Program-made: the position numbers and the translations under genes
Notes under the pieces: generated by a model
Database searches by the model: none
Seen by the model: only the letters and a program-made list of their open reading frames with translations
What the model was told of the DNA's origin: nothing
Shown here: in pieces, positions 27,237 to 36,419 of the stretch
Layout of the letters: every line of letters begins with the position of its first letter
Position numbering within the stretch: the stretch's first letter is position 1
Assembly (NCBI RefSeq): GCF_000294775.2
Contig: NZ_CP015506.1
Span: forward strand, 4,873,501 to 4,937,500
Direction: 5' to 3'
From: Cytobacillus oceanisediminis 2691
GTDB taxonomy: Bacteria > Bacillota > Bacilli > Bacillales > Cytobacillaceae
DNA: 64,000 nt

Positions 27237-27572
27237 AATATATACTCCCTTCCTGTTTTATCACTATGAAAGAAGTATAGACAATCTTTTATTAGTTAAA
27301 AATCGATTTATCTTACATGAATCTAACAATTATGTAATATGAAAGCAGCTGGTGAAGTCAGTGAACTGGACTTTAGGGATGATCAAAACAAAACGTTTTG
27401 AGTAAAGTCTCTTCTAGTTATTTATCTAACCGCCCCGTGAGTTTCAGAAAACTTCACATTTTTTTAATCAAAAAAGACCCTTCAATATAATTAATGAAGG
27501 GTCTCTATAAATGTTATGAAAATCTTTCCGGAGGATTAAGTGCGTATTCCGGCTGTTAATGAAAAGTAACAC
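27237..27572. other. Intergenic region between bcrC and minJ
   Basis: No gene is seen. It holds a short dyad (CAAAACGTTTTG near 27388), a remnant of the dispersed repeat (CCGCCCCGTG near 27430) and the minJ terminator. Confidence 0.5.
27466..27504 (-). terminator. Terminator downstream of minJ
   Basis: On the minus strand AGACCCTTCA and TGAAGGGTCT pair around an AT-rich loop and are followed by TTTTTT. Confidence 0.85.
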
Positions 27573-28775
27573 TTACACCGCTTCACTATCCCATTTCTTC
27601 TCTTCCTGCACAAAAAGCAATCCAAGTTCATGATGGTCGCCCTCATAAAGAGCGCGCTGGACGAACCGCACCTGGCCGTTCACATCAAGAACCTCAAGTT
27701 TGCAGTGAGCCCCGTTCTTTTGCAGCGCTTCATAGAAGCCTTTTTCATTATGGATCTTCACACCATTGACTTTTGTAACAACCTCTCCCACTTGCAGAGA
27801 CATTTTATAAGCTGGTGAATCCGGAACTACTCCAAGCACCATGATTCCCTGATTGCGCATGGAAAAGTAAGACGGTGCCTGGTCCTCTGCCATTCTCTGG
27901 CGGAGAGAGATGAATTCACGCCCGATGATAGCCAGTGCGGCTGCACCCACAGAAGCAAGCGGATACCAGTAGCCTGCAGATGAAATCAGCAAAAGAAGTA
28001 CGCCAAACACGCAGATTCTTTGTCCGAGCAATGCTGTTGCCTCTTTAGGAAGCGTGCCCTGAATCCGCTGGTAAAAGCCGATCGAAAAAGGGACAAGAAT
28101 GAGCGAATACGTTTCCCCGCCGATTGGAATCACTGGCCACCAATCAAATGGCAGCTGCAGTGCCTGACCGGGAATAAGCAAAAACACAGGCACCATCCAG
28201 ATTCTTTTTGATTCATGAATGCCGATCGTCTGGCCCCGTTTACTCTTTACAAGCCTGGGAGATGTCCCTTTCCGGCCGTTTCTTATAATCAGGAAGCCTT
28301 CTGCAATAACAAGAAGAGCCAGGAGAACAGCGATGGACGGAAAGATGGAAGAGTCAAGGTCCGCTGCCGACTGGGCGAATGATGGCAATGGCCATTTCTG
28401 TTCAGCAGCAAACATTGTTGCGAAAAATGCAAAGCCCAGCGTATAAACAGGCGCCATCCATCTCACTTTTGCCGTAAAGCTCCACAGGAACGTAAGAGCA
28501 GCAGTAAGAACAATCGTTTCCACTGGTACGACAAGTCCTGCTCCAACCATCACAACACTCACTGATAGACCTGCCAGGATACCCAGAGGCAGGAGCTGCC
28601 TCAGCTCAAAATAAGCATTTTCCGCACGAACAGAAAAGTTTTTGCGCTCACGCCTTACACGGGAAACCCCCAAATATGCAGCTACAAAAAACAGGTAATA
28701 AAATACCGGATTCAGCAGCAGCTTTCCTGTTCCTTTTAAAAACTCAAAAATCCACTCCTCTATCAAACTTGCCAC
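27573..28775 (-). CDS. minJ: MinJ-like division-site protein (membrane, PDZ)
   Basis: About 400 residues: an N-terminal WIFEFLKGTGKLLLNPVFYY, about seven or eight membrane spans, then a C-terminal PDZ domain (residues ~310-390, NQGIMVLGVVPDSPAYKMSLQVGE in parts). MinJ bridges DivIVA and MinD to place the division septum in B. subtilis, where it also lies beside ctpB. GTG 28775 is taken as start; TTG 28766 is an alternative with GGTGG 5 nt upstream. Terminators on both sides suggest a single-gene unit. Confidence 0.9.
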   Translation of the reverse strand: MASLIEEWIFEFLKGTGKLLLNPVFYYLFFVAAYLGVSRVRRERKNFSVRAENAYFELRQLLPLGILAGLSVSVVMVGAGLVVPVETIVLTAALTFLWSFTAKVRWMAPVYTLGFAFFATMFAAEQKWPLPSFAQSAADLDSSIFPSIAVLLALLVIAEGFLIIRNGRKGTSPRLVKSKRGQTIGIHESKRIWMVPVFLLIPGQALQLPFDWWPVIPIGGETYSLILVPFSIGFYQRIQGTLPKEATALLGQRICVFGVLLLLISSAGYWYPLASVGAAALAIIGREFISLRQRMAEDQAPSYFSMRNQGIMVLGVVPDSPAYKMSLQVGEVVTKVNGVKIHNEKGFYEALQKNGAHCKLEVLDVNGQVRFVQRALYEGDHHELGLLFVQEEKKWDSEAV

Positions 28776-28881
28776 CAGCCTCTATTAATAAATTCTCATG
28801 AATTATGTAACAAACAGAAAACTCTATTACTCTATATTCTACCAAAAGCGCCTTCCAAAACCTATCACAATCTGGCTCAAA

Positions 28882-28915
28882 TACAAAAATAGCAGAAGGA
28901 AAATCCCTTCTGCTA
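28882..28915 (-). terminator. Terminator downstream of ctpB
   Basis: TAGCAGAAGG and CCTTCTGCTA pair and are followed by TTTTTG on the minus strand. Confidence 0.88.
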
Positions 28916-28942
28916 ATGAAAGTTTACATTCGACAAAATTCG

Positions 28943-30394
28943 CTATCTTGCAATATATCTCAGAGCCGTTTGCAGCTGAAGGTCATTCTGCTCTTTCCTC
29001 ATTTCCTCGATGGCGGCCTGTTCAAGCGCTGCTGCTGTTTTCTTGTCTATCCGGCCGGATGCTTCAAGCTCTTTTTGCTTCTGAAATGCTTTTACAGCGG
29101 CTGCAGTGGAATCATTGAAGTAGCCATCTGTCCTTCCTGGAGCATATCCAAGGCCCGCCAGAATTCCCTGTGCATTCTTCACCATTTCATTATTCATATC
29201 GATTGTCAAAGGCTTCTCCACCTGCAAAGGATGTGTTTGGTAGATGTCTGGCTGTTTAACCTCGAGAGTTGGCTTGATTCCCTTGTTATGGATCCAGTTT
29301 CCGTCAGGTGTCAGCCATTTAAACAAAGTAAGCTTGATATTGCTGCCATCTCCCATCGGAACAGGCTGCTGAACAGTGCCCTTCCCAAATGAGTTCTCAC
29401 CGATTATGGCGTACCCTTGAGCTTCCTTTAAAGCGCCGGCAAGAATCTCCGATGCAGATGCACTCCCTTTATCAACAAGTACAGCAATCGGATAGCTTTT
29501 AGGCTTTTCAAGCGTGGAGAAATACCTCATTTTTTCTCCATCCCGTTTTTCTATCTGCAGATATGGCTTATCAGCCGTAACCAATTCCTTCAGGATTTCC
29601 TGTACTGATGTCAGGAGGCCTCCGGGATTTCCGCGCACATCGATTACAAGGCCCTCAATCCCCTCTTTCTCCATTTCACTCAGCTGTTTGGCAAATTCCT
29701 TGGATGTCTCTTCGGAAAAGGAGGTGATTTCCAGATATCCTACATTCTTTCCTCTTTGCTTCTTGATTTCCGAGTATACTGTAATTTGTGGAATCTCATC
29801 TCTTTTTACCTCTACCTTTAAAGGTTCCTTCAGTCCCTGGCGCGCAATTTCAAGCTCTACCTTTGTTCCTTTTTTCCCGCGGATCTTCATGGTAGCTTTA
29901 TATAAATCAAGACCCTCCACACTTTCCCCATCCACTTTTAAAATTTCATCTTTTGGCTTAAGCCCTGCTTTTTCAGCTGGCGAATCTTTAAACGGTGCAA
30001 CAATGATGATCTTACCTTCCACCATGCTGACTTCTGCCCCGATTCCTTCAAAAGAAGATTCCAGTGTATCACTGAATTGTTTTGCTGTTTCTTCATCCAT
30101 ATAAACAGAGTAAGGATCTTCAAGGGTTGCAAGCATGCCCTGGATGGCTCCCTCCACGAGCTGCTTTTCCTCTACTTTTTCCACATAGCTATTTAAGATT
30201 AACTGATAGGCCGTTTCCATCTTTTCGATTTCCTCTTTTTCAATTTGTGTTCCGTTTTCCTTAGAATCTATTAATTGATTTCCTGCCCCTGTCTGCGGAG
30301 CTTCCTTTGCCAGCCACTGCATGCCTGCATATGTACCGCCAGCTCCTGTCAGCAAAGATCCCGTCATCAGAACGGCGATCCATTTTCTGCTCAT
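28943..30394 (-). CDS. ctpB: CtpB carboxy-terminal processing protease (S41)
   Basis: Serine protease, secreted or membrane-anchored. In B. subtilis CtpB cleaves SpoIVFA to trigger sigma-K activation in sporulation. From ATG 30394 it has 483 residues: an N-terminal anchor (WIAVLMTGSLLTGAGGTYAG), a PDZ domain (about 85-180), the S41 core with the Ser in DKGSASASEILAGALKEAQG (quoted in part) and the Lys in GENSFGKGTVQQPV, and a C-terminal peptidoglycan-binding domain (GYAPGRTDGYFNDSTAAAVK). AAAGGGAG stands 6 nt before ATG 30394; the frame upstream to 30502 is not translated on this evidence. Confidence 0.94.
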   Translation of the reverse strand: MSRKWIAVLMTGSLLTGAGGTYAGMQWLAKEAPQTGAGNQLIDSKENGTQIEKEEIEKMETAYQLILNSYVEKVEEKQLVEGAIQGMLATLEDPYSVYMDEETAKQFSDTLESSFEGIGAEVSMVEGKIIIVAPFKDSPAEKAGLKPKDEILKVDGESVEGLDLYKATMKIRGKKGTKVELEIARQGLKEPLKVEVKRDEIPQITVYSEIKKQRGKNVGYLEITSFSEETSKEFAKQLSEMEKEGIEGLVIDVRGNPGGLLTSVQEILKELVTADKPYLQIEKRDGEKMRYFSTLEKPKSYPIAVLVDKGSASASEILAGALKEAQGYAIIGENSFGKGTVQQPVPMGDGSNIKLTLFKWLTPDGNWIHNKGIKPTLEVKQPDIYQTHPLQVEKPLTIDMNNEMVKNAQGILAGLGYAPGRTDGYFNDSTAAAVKAFQKQKELEASGRIDKKTAAALEQAAIEEMRKEQNDLQLQTALRYIAR

Positions 30395-30592
30395 CTTCAT
30401 CTCCCTTTCTATTTTGCAGCGGTCTCTTAGGCCTTTATAGTAACTTTCCATCATGAATGATGAATGACCTTGCTCATCACATCCTATGCAGGATAAGGAC
30501 AAGTTATGTTTTCAATAATCAGGTTAGGCATATGCACAATATCTCAATTTAAGAATATATTAAGGGGATTTTCACATAAAGGATGTGTGCAA

Positions 30593-31397
30593 ATGTTCTA
30601 TCCCATCAAAGAACTTCAATATAATTGGTGTATGCTAAAAAGCTCCAGGAGCTGATTTGCGGACAATTTTGGGAAATGTCTGTGGCCATGCAGTATTTAT
30701 TTCAAGGCTGGGGTGCACGAAAGTATGGTAAATATCGGGATTTATTAATGGATACGGGGACCGAAGAATTGGCCCATATTGAAATGCTTGCCACCATGAT
30801 TGCCCGCCTGATGGATGGAGCTCCTGTAAAAAAGAGCAGGAAAAAGCTGCCCAGGATCCGCTTCTTGCTGCGATTTTGGGCGGAATGAACCCGCAGCATG
30901 TGATTGTTTCCGGTCTTGGTGCCATGCCTGTCAGTAGTGTCGGGGTCCCTTGGCAGGGTGGTTACATCGTAGCCAGCGGAAACCTGCTGGCTGATTTTCG
31001 TGCAAACCTGAATGCCGAGTCCCAGGGACGTCTGCAGGCTGTCCGTCTGTATGAAATGACTGATGACCGCGGTGTCAAGGAAATGCTGGCCTTCCTAATT
31101 GCCCGTGACCGCATGCATCAAAACCAATGGCTTGCTGCGATAAAAGAGCTTGAAGCCCAGGAAGGGAAAACCGTGCCAAGCACATTCCCGAAGGAGCTTG
31201 AAAAAGAAGAGTTTTCCTATGTATTTATGAACCTTTCAAGAGGAGATGAAAGCAGCCAGGGCCGCTGGGCTCAAGGACGGAGCATGGATGGCCAGGGAAC
31301 CTTCCAATACATGCAGGAAGTTCCGCCTTTTGCTCCAGCACCTAAGCTGAAGCCGGCTCCTCCATATATTCATGACACTCCTCCAAGCGTAAAATAA
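30593..31397 (+). pseudogene. Manganese catalase gene, broken by two frameshifts
   Basis: Three frames must be joined to read a Mn catalase. ATG 30593 gives MFYPIKELQYN. A shift and small deletion near 30625 leads to VYAKKLQELICGQF, then MQYLFQGW and the metal-site GTEELAHIEMLATM. A shift in the A-run near 30840 then gives EQEKAAQDPLLAAILGGMNP, GLGAMPVSSVGVPW, the second metal site ARDRMHQNQWLAAIKELEAQ and an end at 31397. Two lesions make loss of function likely. The second lies in a homopolymer and could be a sequencing error; the first includes missing residues. Confidence 0.85.
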
Positions 31398-31439
31398 AAC
31401 GCTGTTAATAGGATAAAAGACCTGCTTTACGGGTAAAAG

Positions 31440-31472
31440 AAAAGTGGAAGAAGCTTAGCTCCTTCCACTTTC
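31440..31472. terminator. Bidirectional terminator between the catalase relic and the M23 gene
   Basis: AAAGTGGAAG and CTTCCACTTT pair around AAGCTTAGCTC; A and T tracts lie outside. It serves the minus-strand M23 gene. Confidence 0.8.
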
Positions 31473-31480
31473 ACTATTTT

Positions 31481-32830
31481 TTATAGAGGCACAATGCCTA
31501 CAGGATTAATCGCATTTGATTTTGCTGCATTCCAAGAACCTCTGTGAAGTTCAAAGTGCAGATGCTGGCCATAAGATTGTCCAGTATTACCCATGATACC
31601 GATTTGCTGGCCTTTAGAAACAGTCTGGCCAGAGCCTACAGAACGGCTTCTCATATGAGCGTATACAGTTGTGTAAGTTTGTCCGCCAATAGAATGAGCA
31701 ATAAATATTGCATTTCCATAACTGCTGGAATAGTATGAACGGATTACGACACCATCTGCAGCTGCCACAATTGGCACTGTACCGCCTGATGCTATATCAA
31801 CACCATAGTGCTCGCCTAATGAACGGCCGCCAAAACCTGAAGAAAGTCTTCCTGCAGCCGGTTTTGTCCAGGCTCCGCTTGATACTGAAGGTGGTGTAAC
31901 CTGCGGGCTGCTTGATGAACCGCTGTCAGATGATGAGCTGCTTCCTGCTGATGAACTTCCTGCTGATGAAGAGCTGCTCTTTTTAGCCGCTTCCTGAGCA
32001 GCTTTCTGTTTTGCCAATTCAGCTTGTCTTGCTGCCTCAGCTTGTCTTTCCTGCTCAAGCTTGATCGCTTTTTGAATTGCTGCTTCCTGGGCTGCAAGAA
32101 TTTCATTTTCTTCTGCTAATTCAAGTTTATGAGCATGCATTTCCTCTTCTTCATGCTTTAGGGATTTAAGCAGTTTATCTTTCTCTGCCTTTTGGGCATT
32201 TAAGCTCTTTTTCATGCTTTCAAGCTCGGCACGCATCTTTTCTAAAGAGGCAAGCTCTTCTTTTACCTGAGCCTGTTTTTTCTCCAGCTCGTCTTTATCC
32301 GCCTGATGCGCTTTTAAAATATCCTGGTCAGCTTCTACGATTGTTGCAACTGCTCCAACGCGCTCAACAAAGTCTCCAAAGCTTTGCGCGCCCATTAAAA
32401 CATCAATATAGCTCACCATTCCGCCAGTTTCCTGATAGTTGCGGGCGCGATCTTTTAATAGTTCATTTCGCTTTTTGATGCGCTCTACTAATACTTCAAT
32501 TTCGGCTTCTAATTTTTCAATTTCCTTTTTTGTTTCTGCAATCTGGCCGTTTTTCTCTTCAATCTTTGCTAAAGCATCACTGATCGCTTTATCAAGGCGC
32601 TCAATCTCACTTTGTACAGACTGCTGCTCGCCCTGATTTTCGTTAATCTTTTTATCTGTATCGGTAATCTTCGATTCTACTCCTGAGCGCTGCTGGTTAA
32701 TTTTGTCCTTTTGGCTGTTTAGATCGTTTAGTTTATTTTCTGCAGACGCCTTTTCAAGAGGCAGTCCGACTGTTGCGCTGCCAAATCCCAAAATGGCAGC
32801 CAATGATAATGTGATGATGGATTTCTTCAA
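31481..32830 (-). CDS. Coiled-coil M23 peptidoglycan hydrolase (EnvC/PcsB/CwlO type)
   Basis: Exported wall hydrolase of about 449 residues: signal peptide (KKSIITLSLAAILGFGSATV), a long coiled coil (about 30-265), a Ser-rich linker (about 280-315) and a C-terminal LytM/M23 domain. Zinc ligands are intact: H and D in EHYGVDIA, HxH in GQHLHFEL, with VYAHM between. The domain order is that of proteins activated by FtsEX (EnvC, PcsB, CwlO), and ftsE-ftsX are the next genes upstream, which supports that partnership. The start is TTG 32830, with AAAGGAG about 11 nt before it. Confidence 0.9.
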   Translation of the reverse strand: MKKSIITLSLAAILGFGSATVGLPLEKASAENKLNDLNSQKDKINQQRSGVESKITDTDKKINENQGEQQSVQSEIERLDKAISDALAKIEEKNGQIAETKKEIEKLEAEIEVLVERIKKRNELLKDRARNYQETGGMVSYIDVLMGAQSFGDFVERVGAVATIVEADQDILKAHQADKDELEKKQAQVKEELASLEKMRAELESMKKSLNAQKAEKDKLLKSLKHEEEEMHAHKLELAEENEILAAQEAAIQKAIKLEQERQAEAARQAELAKQKAAQEAAKKSSSSSAGSSSAGSSSSSDSGSSSSPQVTPPSVSSGAWTKPAAGRLSSGFGGRSLGEHYGVDIASGGTVPIVAAADGVVIRSYYSSSYGNAIFIAHSIGGQTYTTVYAHMRSRSVGSGQTVSKGQQIGIMGNTGQSYGQHLHFELHRGSWNAAKSNAINPVGIVPL

Positions 32831-32987
32831 TTTTCCGATTTCTCCTTTCAATGAACACCATATGTACAGGTCAATCGTTCTATTTTTTTAACTATCTCTG
32901 AAACATTTAACACTGCTGAATCGTCTATTATTATGAGGCTTGAAGGCGCCTGGACAGGTTCCCCCCGCAGGGCCTTCTAAGCTGGTT

Positions 32988-33881
32988 TTATACTTTCAGG
33001 AACTTTCTGACTGACATCAAGCTTCCCCATACACCAATAAGTGCACCCATCAGGATAATAAGTCCGGAGATCTGATAGACAAACGGACTAAATTCCAGCA
33101 GCTTGATAAAGTGTCCTTCAAGCTTTGGCGCCAAATAATCAAAGGCATAATAGTAGGCTGTCGAAACAAGTGCAATCGGAATAATCGATCCAAGCAATCC
33201 AAGCCATAAGCCTTCCAGGAAGAATGGCCATCTGATGAAGGAATTGGTTGCTCCTACCAATCTCATAATCTCAATTTCTTTTCTTCGAGACATGATCGTA
33301 ATTTTAATCGTATTTGAAATCAGGAACATAGCAGTAAATAATAGGCCGATAATCAATACAAGGCCAACATTTCGGCCGGCATTGATAAAGTTAAATAGCT
33401 TCTCAACCTGCCCCTGGCCATATTTTACTTTTGCGGCATATTCCATTTTTTCAATCTGTTTCGCAGCTTTCATTGTATCTGCCGGGTTTTTCGTCTTTAC
33501 GATAAATACATCGTTCAGCGGATTATCCTGTTCGAACAGTTTGAAGGCTTCTCCTTCTTCACCAAGGCTGTCTATTAAACTATCAAGCTCTTTTTCCTTA
33601 GTTGAATATTCAACTGTTTTAACTTCGGATATTCCTTCGATTTTTTGCCGTAAAACTTCCTGATCCTGCTCATTTGCAGCAACATCGATGTGAACGCGGA
33701 TTTCCACGTCCTCTTCAATGGTTGTAGCCACCTTGTTGAGATTCATCATAATGACGAAAAATACGCCAACCAAAATGAGCGTTACTGTCACCGCACTTGC
33801 CGAAGCAAACGTCATCCATCCATTTCGTCCGAGGCTCTTAAAGCTTTCACGGAAGTGCCGGCCCAATGTTCTAGCTTTCAT
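32988..33881 (-). CDS. ftsX: FtsX membrane protein
   Basis: Membrane partner of FtsE that transmits ATP-driven conformational change to a wall hydrolase outside the cell. 297 residues from ATG 33881: a span near the N-terminus (ASAVTVTLILVGVFFVIMM), an extracellular loop (about 55-170), then three spans with the FtsX motif SNTIKITIMSRRKEIEIMRLVGA. AGAGGTGAT precedes the ATG, which lies 18 codons inside the longest frame and overlaps the end of ftsE by 11 nt. Confidence 0.96.
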   Translation of the reverse strand: MKARTLGRHFRESFKSLGRNGWMTFASASAVTVTLILVGVFFVIMMNLNKVATTIEEDVEIRVHIDVAANEQDQEVLRQKIEGISEVKTVEYSTKEKELDSLIDSLGEEGEAFKLFEQDNPLNDVFIVKTKNPADTMKAAKQIEKMEYAAKVKYGQGQVEKLFNFINAGRNVGLVLIIGLLFTAMFLISNTIKITIMSRRKEIEIMRLVGATNSFIRWPFFLEGLWLGLLGSIIPIALVSTAYYYAFDYLAPKLEGHFIKLLEFSPFVYQISGLIILMGALIGVWGSLMSVRKFLKV

Positions 33882-34557
33882 AGCCGTAATCACCTCTTTG
33901 CTCGTCACGCACAATCCTTCCGCCTTCAATGGCAATTACGCGGTGCTTAATCGTGTTAACAATTTCTTTATTATGAGTTGCCATGACCACAGTCGTTCCT
34001 CTCGTGTTGATTTCATCGAAAATGTTCATGATTTCCCATGAAGTATCCGGGTCAAGGTTTCCTGTAGGCTCGTCCGCAATCACGACCTTTGGAGAATTTA
34101 CGATGGATCTGGCGATGGAAACACGCTGCTGCTCCCCGCCTGATAATTCGGTCGGAAGCATTCTTGCCTTATGCTTTAAACCTACAAGGTCCAAAGTTTC
34201 CATGACTTGTTTTTTAATATTCTTCGGATGCTCTTCAATAACCTCAAGAGCAAAAGCAACATTCTCATAGACAGTCAGTGTCTGGAGTAGCTTAAAGTCC
34301 TGGAAAACGACACCGATTTTACGTCGCATTAGCGGTACCTTTGCATTCTTTAATGTAGCCAGATTTACTCCGTCAATAGTTATCGTTCCGCTCGAAGGCT
34401 TTTCTTCCCGGTACATCATTTTGATAAAAGTGGATTTGCCGGCACCACTCGGTCCTACTACATAAACAAACTCACCTTGTTTGATATGCACATCAATCCC
34501 GCTGGCTGCTGTAACGCCATTGGGGTATCTCTTATAGACGTCTTTCATATCGATCAT
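33871..34557 (-). CDS. ftsE: FtsE ATP-binding protein
   Basis: ABC ATPase of FtsEX, 228 residues. Walker A GPSGAGKST, Q-loop FQDFKLL, signature LSGGEQQRVSIARSI, Walker B VVIADEPTGNLDPDT and the H-loop ATHNKEIV are complete. AGGTG stands 6 nt before ATG 34557. ftsE-ftsX form an operon, and the M23 hydrolase follows about 160 bp later on the same strand. Confidence 0.97.
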   Translation of the reverse strand: MIDMKDVYKRYPNGVTAASGIDVHIKQGEFVYVVGPSGAGKSTFIKMMYREEKPSSGTITIDGVNLATLKNAKVPLMRRKIGVVFQDFKLLQTLTVYENVAFALEVIEEHPKNIKKQVMETLDLVGLKHKARMLPTELSGGEQQRVSIARSIVNSPKVVIADEPTGNLDPDTSWEIMNIFDEINTRGTTVVMATHNKEIVNTIKHRVIAIEGGRIVRDEQRGDYGYES

Positions 34558-35097
34558 ATATATCACCTAGCATCTAGTGTGTATTAAGAATTAAATAACA
34601 GACGGCTTTTTTCGCTAAAAAACGACATCCTTTCGACATAGAGGATGACAAAATACTTGTAAATACTGCCTAATTAGCCATCTAAAATTCTCACACAACC
34701 CATTATAACATCATAAGTTGTCAAAATAACGGAAAAAATTATTACAGTTTCTTTTCAATCCCTTAACTATTGTTACTTTTTTCCTGAGTTTCATTAATAT
34801 TCTTGGGTTTTATTCGCTCAATCGAAGAATTTTTCCTTCTTTTTGCATATTGCATTCACTCGATATTTGTCACATATTGTCTTTCCTCAGCAAAGCTGTA
34901 AAGAAAATAACCTCGTTGTTTTTGCACCTTAATGCAGTCCGTTGATTTGCGCTTCAGTATGCTCGCTTTCCGCGGGGCGGGCGCTGAGCATCTTCGGCGT
35001 TTCTCGTCTTGGAGTCTCATCTGTCCCGCTGCTGCTCCGTGGAGTCTCGCACCTTCCGCTCCAATCAAATCAGTAACAGCATACCTAACGATAACAG
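34558..35097. other. Non-coding region between ftsE and cccB
   Basis: No gene is supported. The ftsE promoter is probably near 34700-34745 (TATAAT on the minus strand at about 34702-34707, poor -35). A GC-rich repeat occupies about 34925-35075. Confidence 0.5.
34925..35075. repeat. GC-rich intergenic repeat element
   Basis: A block of high GC in an AT-rich spacer, with TATGCTCGCTTTCCGCGGGG, TCTTCGGCGTTTCTCG, TGGAGTCTC twice and CCTTCCGCTCCAATC. I recognise these as hallmarks of a common Bacillaceae intergenic repeat (recalled, not searched). It has no ribosome site, and the ORFs over it look like shadows. No insertion-sequence features are present. Confidence 0.6.
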
Positions 35098-35137
35098 AAA
35101 AAATAAAAACGCCCTGCTGAACAGAACGTTTTTATTT
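35098..35137 (-). terminator. Terminator of cccB
   Basis: On the minus strand AAAAACGTTCTG and CAGGGCGTTTTT pair (with a U-G pair) around TTCAG, followed by ATTTTTT. Confidence 0.8.
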
Positions 35138-35146
35138 AGAACCCTA

Positions 35147-35500
35147 TTATTTCTTGCCTGCTAGCCAGGATGCTACTGCAGAAGCTTCTTCTCCCTGAAG
35201 CAATCCTTTAGGCATAGCTCCTTTACCGTTAGCAATTGTGTTTTCAATATCTTCCTGTGATAGGCTGGCACCAATTTTATCTAGTGCAGGTCCTACACCG
35301 CCTTCAAGGTTTGCACCGTGGCAGCTTGAACATTTCTGTTCATAAAGCTTTTGTGCATCACCAGCATCAGCAGTATCAGTCGTTGTTTCACCGCCGCCGT
35401 TTGTAGCAGTGTCCTTGTCTTCAGCAGCATCGTCTCCGCCGCCGCAGGCTGCAAGAACTAAAGATGTACCCATCAGTAATGCTAGTAGCTTCTTTTTCAC
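35147..35500 (-). CDS. cccB: Cytochrome c-551 lipoprotein CccB
   Basis: Small membrane-anchored cytochrome c, 117 residues. The lipobox Cys is residue 19 (LVLAAC); a Gly/Asp/Thr-rich linker follows; the haem site is C57-S-S-C60-H61 and the distal Met is in GAMPKG. It carries electrons at the outer face of the membrane, probably to cytochrome oxidase. Gene position between ftsE and yvjA is as in B. subtilis. A terminator follows directly. Confidence 0.95.
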   Translation of the reverse strand: MKKKLLALLMGTSLVLAACGGGDDAAEDKDTATNGGGETTTDTADAGDAQKLYEQKCSSCHGANLEGGVGPALDKIGASLSQEDIENTIANGKGAMPKGLLQGEEASAVASWLAGKK

Positions 35501-35552
35501 CTATAATTCCCCCTCAGGAAAAAATACTAAGTACAGCTATATTATACCAACA

Positions 35553-36419
35553 CTATGCTCGTTTGAAACCCTCGCCCAACACCTCAGAAGCATCCGTAAC
35601 AATGATAAATGCAGTAGGATCAATGGTTTGAACCAGTTGTTTCAATTTTGTGAACTCCGTCTGGTCCACCACACACATGAGGACTGGGCGTTCATGGTCA
35701 GTATAACCACCGTATGCTGATAGTTTTGTCACACCTCGGTCAATTTTATTCAAAATTCCTTCACGAACTTCATTTTGTTTTTCAGTAATGATTAAAGCCA
35801 TCTTTGTCCGGCTGAATCCAAGCTGTATGAGATCGATTGTTTTGCTTGTTACATATAAAGCAATTAAGGCATACAGCCCCTGCTCTATGTCGAAAATAAC
35901 CGCAGCCGACAGTACGATCAATCCATCGATTATCGCAACACAGGTTCCAAGAGACAAACCTGTATACTTGTTAATAATCTGTGCTGCAAGGTCTGTCCCT
36001 CCTGTTGATGCTTTACCCCGGAAAACGATGCCTAAACCCAGGCCAACGCCAATTCCGCCAAACAGAGAAGCCAGCAGCGGATCTGATGTCCATGGCTCAT
36101 ATTCTTTTGTAAGGAAAACAACTAAGGGCAGAAAGATTGTTCCTGCCAGCGTTTTTGCCCCAAATTGCTTGCCGAGCAAAAGTACGCCTGCAATAAAAAG
36201 CGGTATATTAAATGCCCACTGCACGTATGCGGGCTCCCAGCCAGCAACCGCATCCAGGATCGTACTGATCCCGCTCACCCCTCCTGATGCAATTCGATTG
36301 GGCAGCAAAAACACGTTAAATGCAATGGCGACAATTCCAGATCCTATTAAAACATATATGTACTCCAGCAATCTCTCCGCTTTTTTACTATAAGTATATC
36401 CTCTTCTATTCTTGCCCAT
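35553..36419 (-). CDS. yvjA: YitT-family membrane protein YvjA (DUF161/DUF2179)
   Basis: About 288 residues: five or six N-terminal spans (IGSGIVAIAFNVFLLPNRIASGG begins the first repeat in part) and a C-terminal soluble DUF2179 domain (SRTKMALIITEKQNEVREGI in part). The biochemical role of the family is not established. GGAGGGAGAAGAA precedes ATG 36419; upstream frame to 36494 is excluded by this. Its position next to prfB and cccB is as in B. subtilis. Confidence 0.9.
   Translation of the reverse strand: MGKNRRGYTYSKKAERLLEYIYVLIGSGIVAIAFNVFLLPNRIASGGVSGISTILDAVAGWEPAYVQWAFNIPLFIAGVLLLGKQFGAKTLAGTIFLPLVVFLTKEYEPWTSDPLLASLFGGIGVGLGLGIVFRGKASTGGTDLAAQIINKYTGLSLGTCVAIIDGLIVLSAAVIFDIEQGLYALIALYVTSKTIDLIQLGFSRTKMALIITEKQNEVREGILNKIDRGVTKLSAYGGYTDHERPVLMCVVDQTEFTKLKQLVQTIDPTAFIIVTDASEVLGEGFKRA

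Noticed and set aside
31816..32106. Minus-strand ORF of 96 residues rich in Gln, His and Arg
   Set aside because: It is an out-of-frame reading of the coiled-coil and Ser-rich linker of the M23 gene.
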